From positions 406,944-470,943 of the forward strand of contig NZ_JIBU02000023.1 of NCBI RefSeq assembly GCF_000633595.2: a stretch of DNA of 64,000 nt. The letters run 5' to 3'. The DNA is from Clostridium drakei. Its GTDB lineage: Bacteria; Bacillota; Clostridia; Clostridiales; Clostridiaceae. Position numbers and translations under genes: made by a program. Below are positions 63,122 to 64,000 of the stretch, in pieces. The notes under the pieces are model-generated. The model worked only from the letters and a program-made list of their open reading frames with translations. It had not been told where the DNA came from and searched no databases. Within the stretch, counting starts at the first letter, position 1. The number at the start of each line of letters is the position of its first letter.

Positions 63122-63869
63122 TATTATTTATCCTTTCCACATAAATTTCTTTAAAGTTATTTTCTTGAACTACTTTTATAACTCTCAATTTCATGAGCTC
63201 TAATAACGCAAGAAATGTAACTACTACTTCCATTTTGTTAGAACAATGTTTAACTATATTAGAAAAAACGATTTTTTTATCATTTATCATAATTTCCTTT
63301 AAATAATCAATTTTATCTTCTATCTTAAACTTGTCCAATGGAATTTCTTTATTAATTACATTTTCAGTATTTATTTTATTTTTATATATACTCATAAGCT
63401 TGCTATAAATCTCAAACAAATGAAGCATAGTTACTCCTTTAAGAAAATCTTTTGGATCAAAGCTCTTACTCTTCTCTTCTATTATTTCTGGTTTTTTACT
63501 GAACATTCTTCCTATGCCTTGCTCTCTATGCTTAAAAAACTTGGCACTTTCCTTGAACTTTCTATATTCAACAAGCTTGCTTATTAGTTCTTCTCTAGGG
63601 TCCTTTTCATCACTATCTATTGCATTTTCATCAACTTTAGGTTTGGGTAAAAGCATCTTTGACTTTATTTCAATTAGTGTAGCTGATATTACTATAAATT
63701 CCGAAGTTATTTCAAGGTCCATTTCTTCCATAGCTTTTACATACTCCAAATATTGATTAGTTATATCATATATCTTAATATCGTATATATCCATTTTGTT
63801 TTTCTTTATTAAGTGAAGCAATAAATCAAAAGGTCCTTCAAAATTTTCTATTTTAATGTTTAAAGACAT
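63108..63869 (-). CDS. scpA: Segregation and condensation protein A (kleisin)
   Basis: 253 residues. N-terminal [21 protein letters not shown] is the family hallmark, followed by [26 protein letters not shown] and, after a charged linker, a C-terminal winged helix ([20 protein letters not shown]) that touches SMC. It bridges the SMC heads with ScpB. First gene of scpAB in the window; the sequence from 63870 to the edge has no complete gene. Confidence 0.97.
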   Translation of the reverse strand: MSLNIKIENFEGPFDLLLHLIKKNKMDIYDIKIYDITNQYLEYVKAMEEMDLEITSEFIVISATLIEIKSKMLLPKPKVDENAIDSDEKDPREELISKLVEYRKFKESAKFFKHREQGIGRMFSKKPEIIEEKSKSFDPKDFLKGVTMLHLFEIYSKLMSIYKNKINTENVINKEIPLDKFKIEDKIDYLKEIMINDKKIVFSNIVKHCSNKMEVVVTFLALLELMKLRVIKVVQENNFKEIYVERINNNEGY

Positions 63870-64000
63870 TCTATCTCTCCTAATTCCAAATATTCACAAA
63901 GTAAAAATATTACGACGTAAGCATATGTAAGCGAAGTAAATTTCAACTGTATTCCGGCTGATATATGCTGTGAAGGAAAACTCACTTCATTAAGAAGTTC

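Noticed and set aside
63870..64000. Start of another large inverted-repeat element at the right edge
   Set aside because: Short complementary words (GCATAT/ATATGC) are visible but the window ends before any arm can be confirmed.
1..64000. CRISPR arrays, tRNA or rRNA genes, insertion sequences
   Set aside because: No regularly spaced repeats, tRNA T-loop patterns, rRNA sequence or transposase reading frames were seen.

Overview
The window is AT-rich Firmicute DNA, most likely from a Clostridium sensu stricto species. Three things point there: A-rich coding strands with strong GGAGG ribosome sites and frequent TTG/GTG starts; endospore genes (an alpha/beta SASP, prkA-yhbH-spoVR, a YtfJ/GerW protein); and strict-anaerobe energy modules (rnfCDGEAB, nfnAB, butanol-type iron alcohol dehydrogenases, methionine gamma-lyase). 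I do not name a species. There is no rRNA, tRNA, CRISPR array, transposase or intact prophage.

Layout. 1-9.9 kb: the start of a GlnQ-type ABC ATPase, a LUD-domain protein, a Crp/Fnr (HcpR-like) regulator divergent from a ferredoxin-like protein with a well-placed operator, a glycosyltransferase, a HAD phosphatase, a split ThrE-type exporter, glyA, a small OrtA-like protein and a PAP2 phosphatase. 10-16 kb is accessory: an endolysin-type amidase, a probable 6S RNA, an Xre regulator with three identical operators, a SASP, two very large inverted-repeat elements, an Xre/DUF2975 cluster with a nonsense-mutated member, and a truncated YjbQ gene. 16-24 kb: a sodium symporter behind a T-box leader with a duplicated antiterminator, an iron alcohol dehydrogenase, small genes including a lone YopX protein, and a sigma-54 activator with its target methionine gamma-lyase. 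24-28.8 kb: an agr quorum-sensing locus with a PAS sensor kinase nearby and two kinase-less AgrC-sensor-like proteins. 28.9-34.7 kb: nfnAB and a second sigma-54 activator/alcohol dehydrogenase pair. 34.8-38 kb: argBD divergent from argC. 38-44 kb: prkA-yhbH-spoVR and an ornithine cyclodeaminase-family gene. 44-51 kb: purL, a Ca2+/H+ antiporter, a methyltransferase, and a NusG-domain-II/Gx-transporter pair. 51-58.8 kb: an LDH-family gene with a 30-bp perfect hairpin in its leader, a metallo-beta-lactamase-fold protein, and the complete rnf operon with rseC upstream. 58.8-60.1 kb is a gene-free AT-rich stretch. 60-64 kb: a D,D-carboxypeptidase, a DUF2953 gene with a YtfJ/GerW gene, and scpAB.

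How the genes fit together. NfnAB (electron bifurcation between NADH, NADPH and ferredoxin) and Rnf (ferredoxin:NAD+ oxidoreductase that pumps ions) form the redox core. The alcohol dehydrogenases and the LDH-like enzyme are NAD(P)H sinks. Methionine gamma-lyase and one alcohol dehydrogenase each have a readable sigma-54 promoter, paired upstream palindromes and an adjacent enhancer-binding activator. The strongest candidates for new biology are the agr locus with kinase-less sensors, the TyrR-box/sigma-54 methionine gamma-lyase circuit, the T-box with one Stem I and two antiterminator/terminator modules, and the pair of ~250-bp inverted-repeat elements whose loops share GTCCTG.
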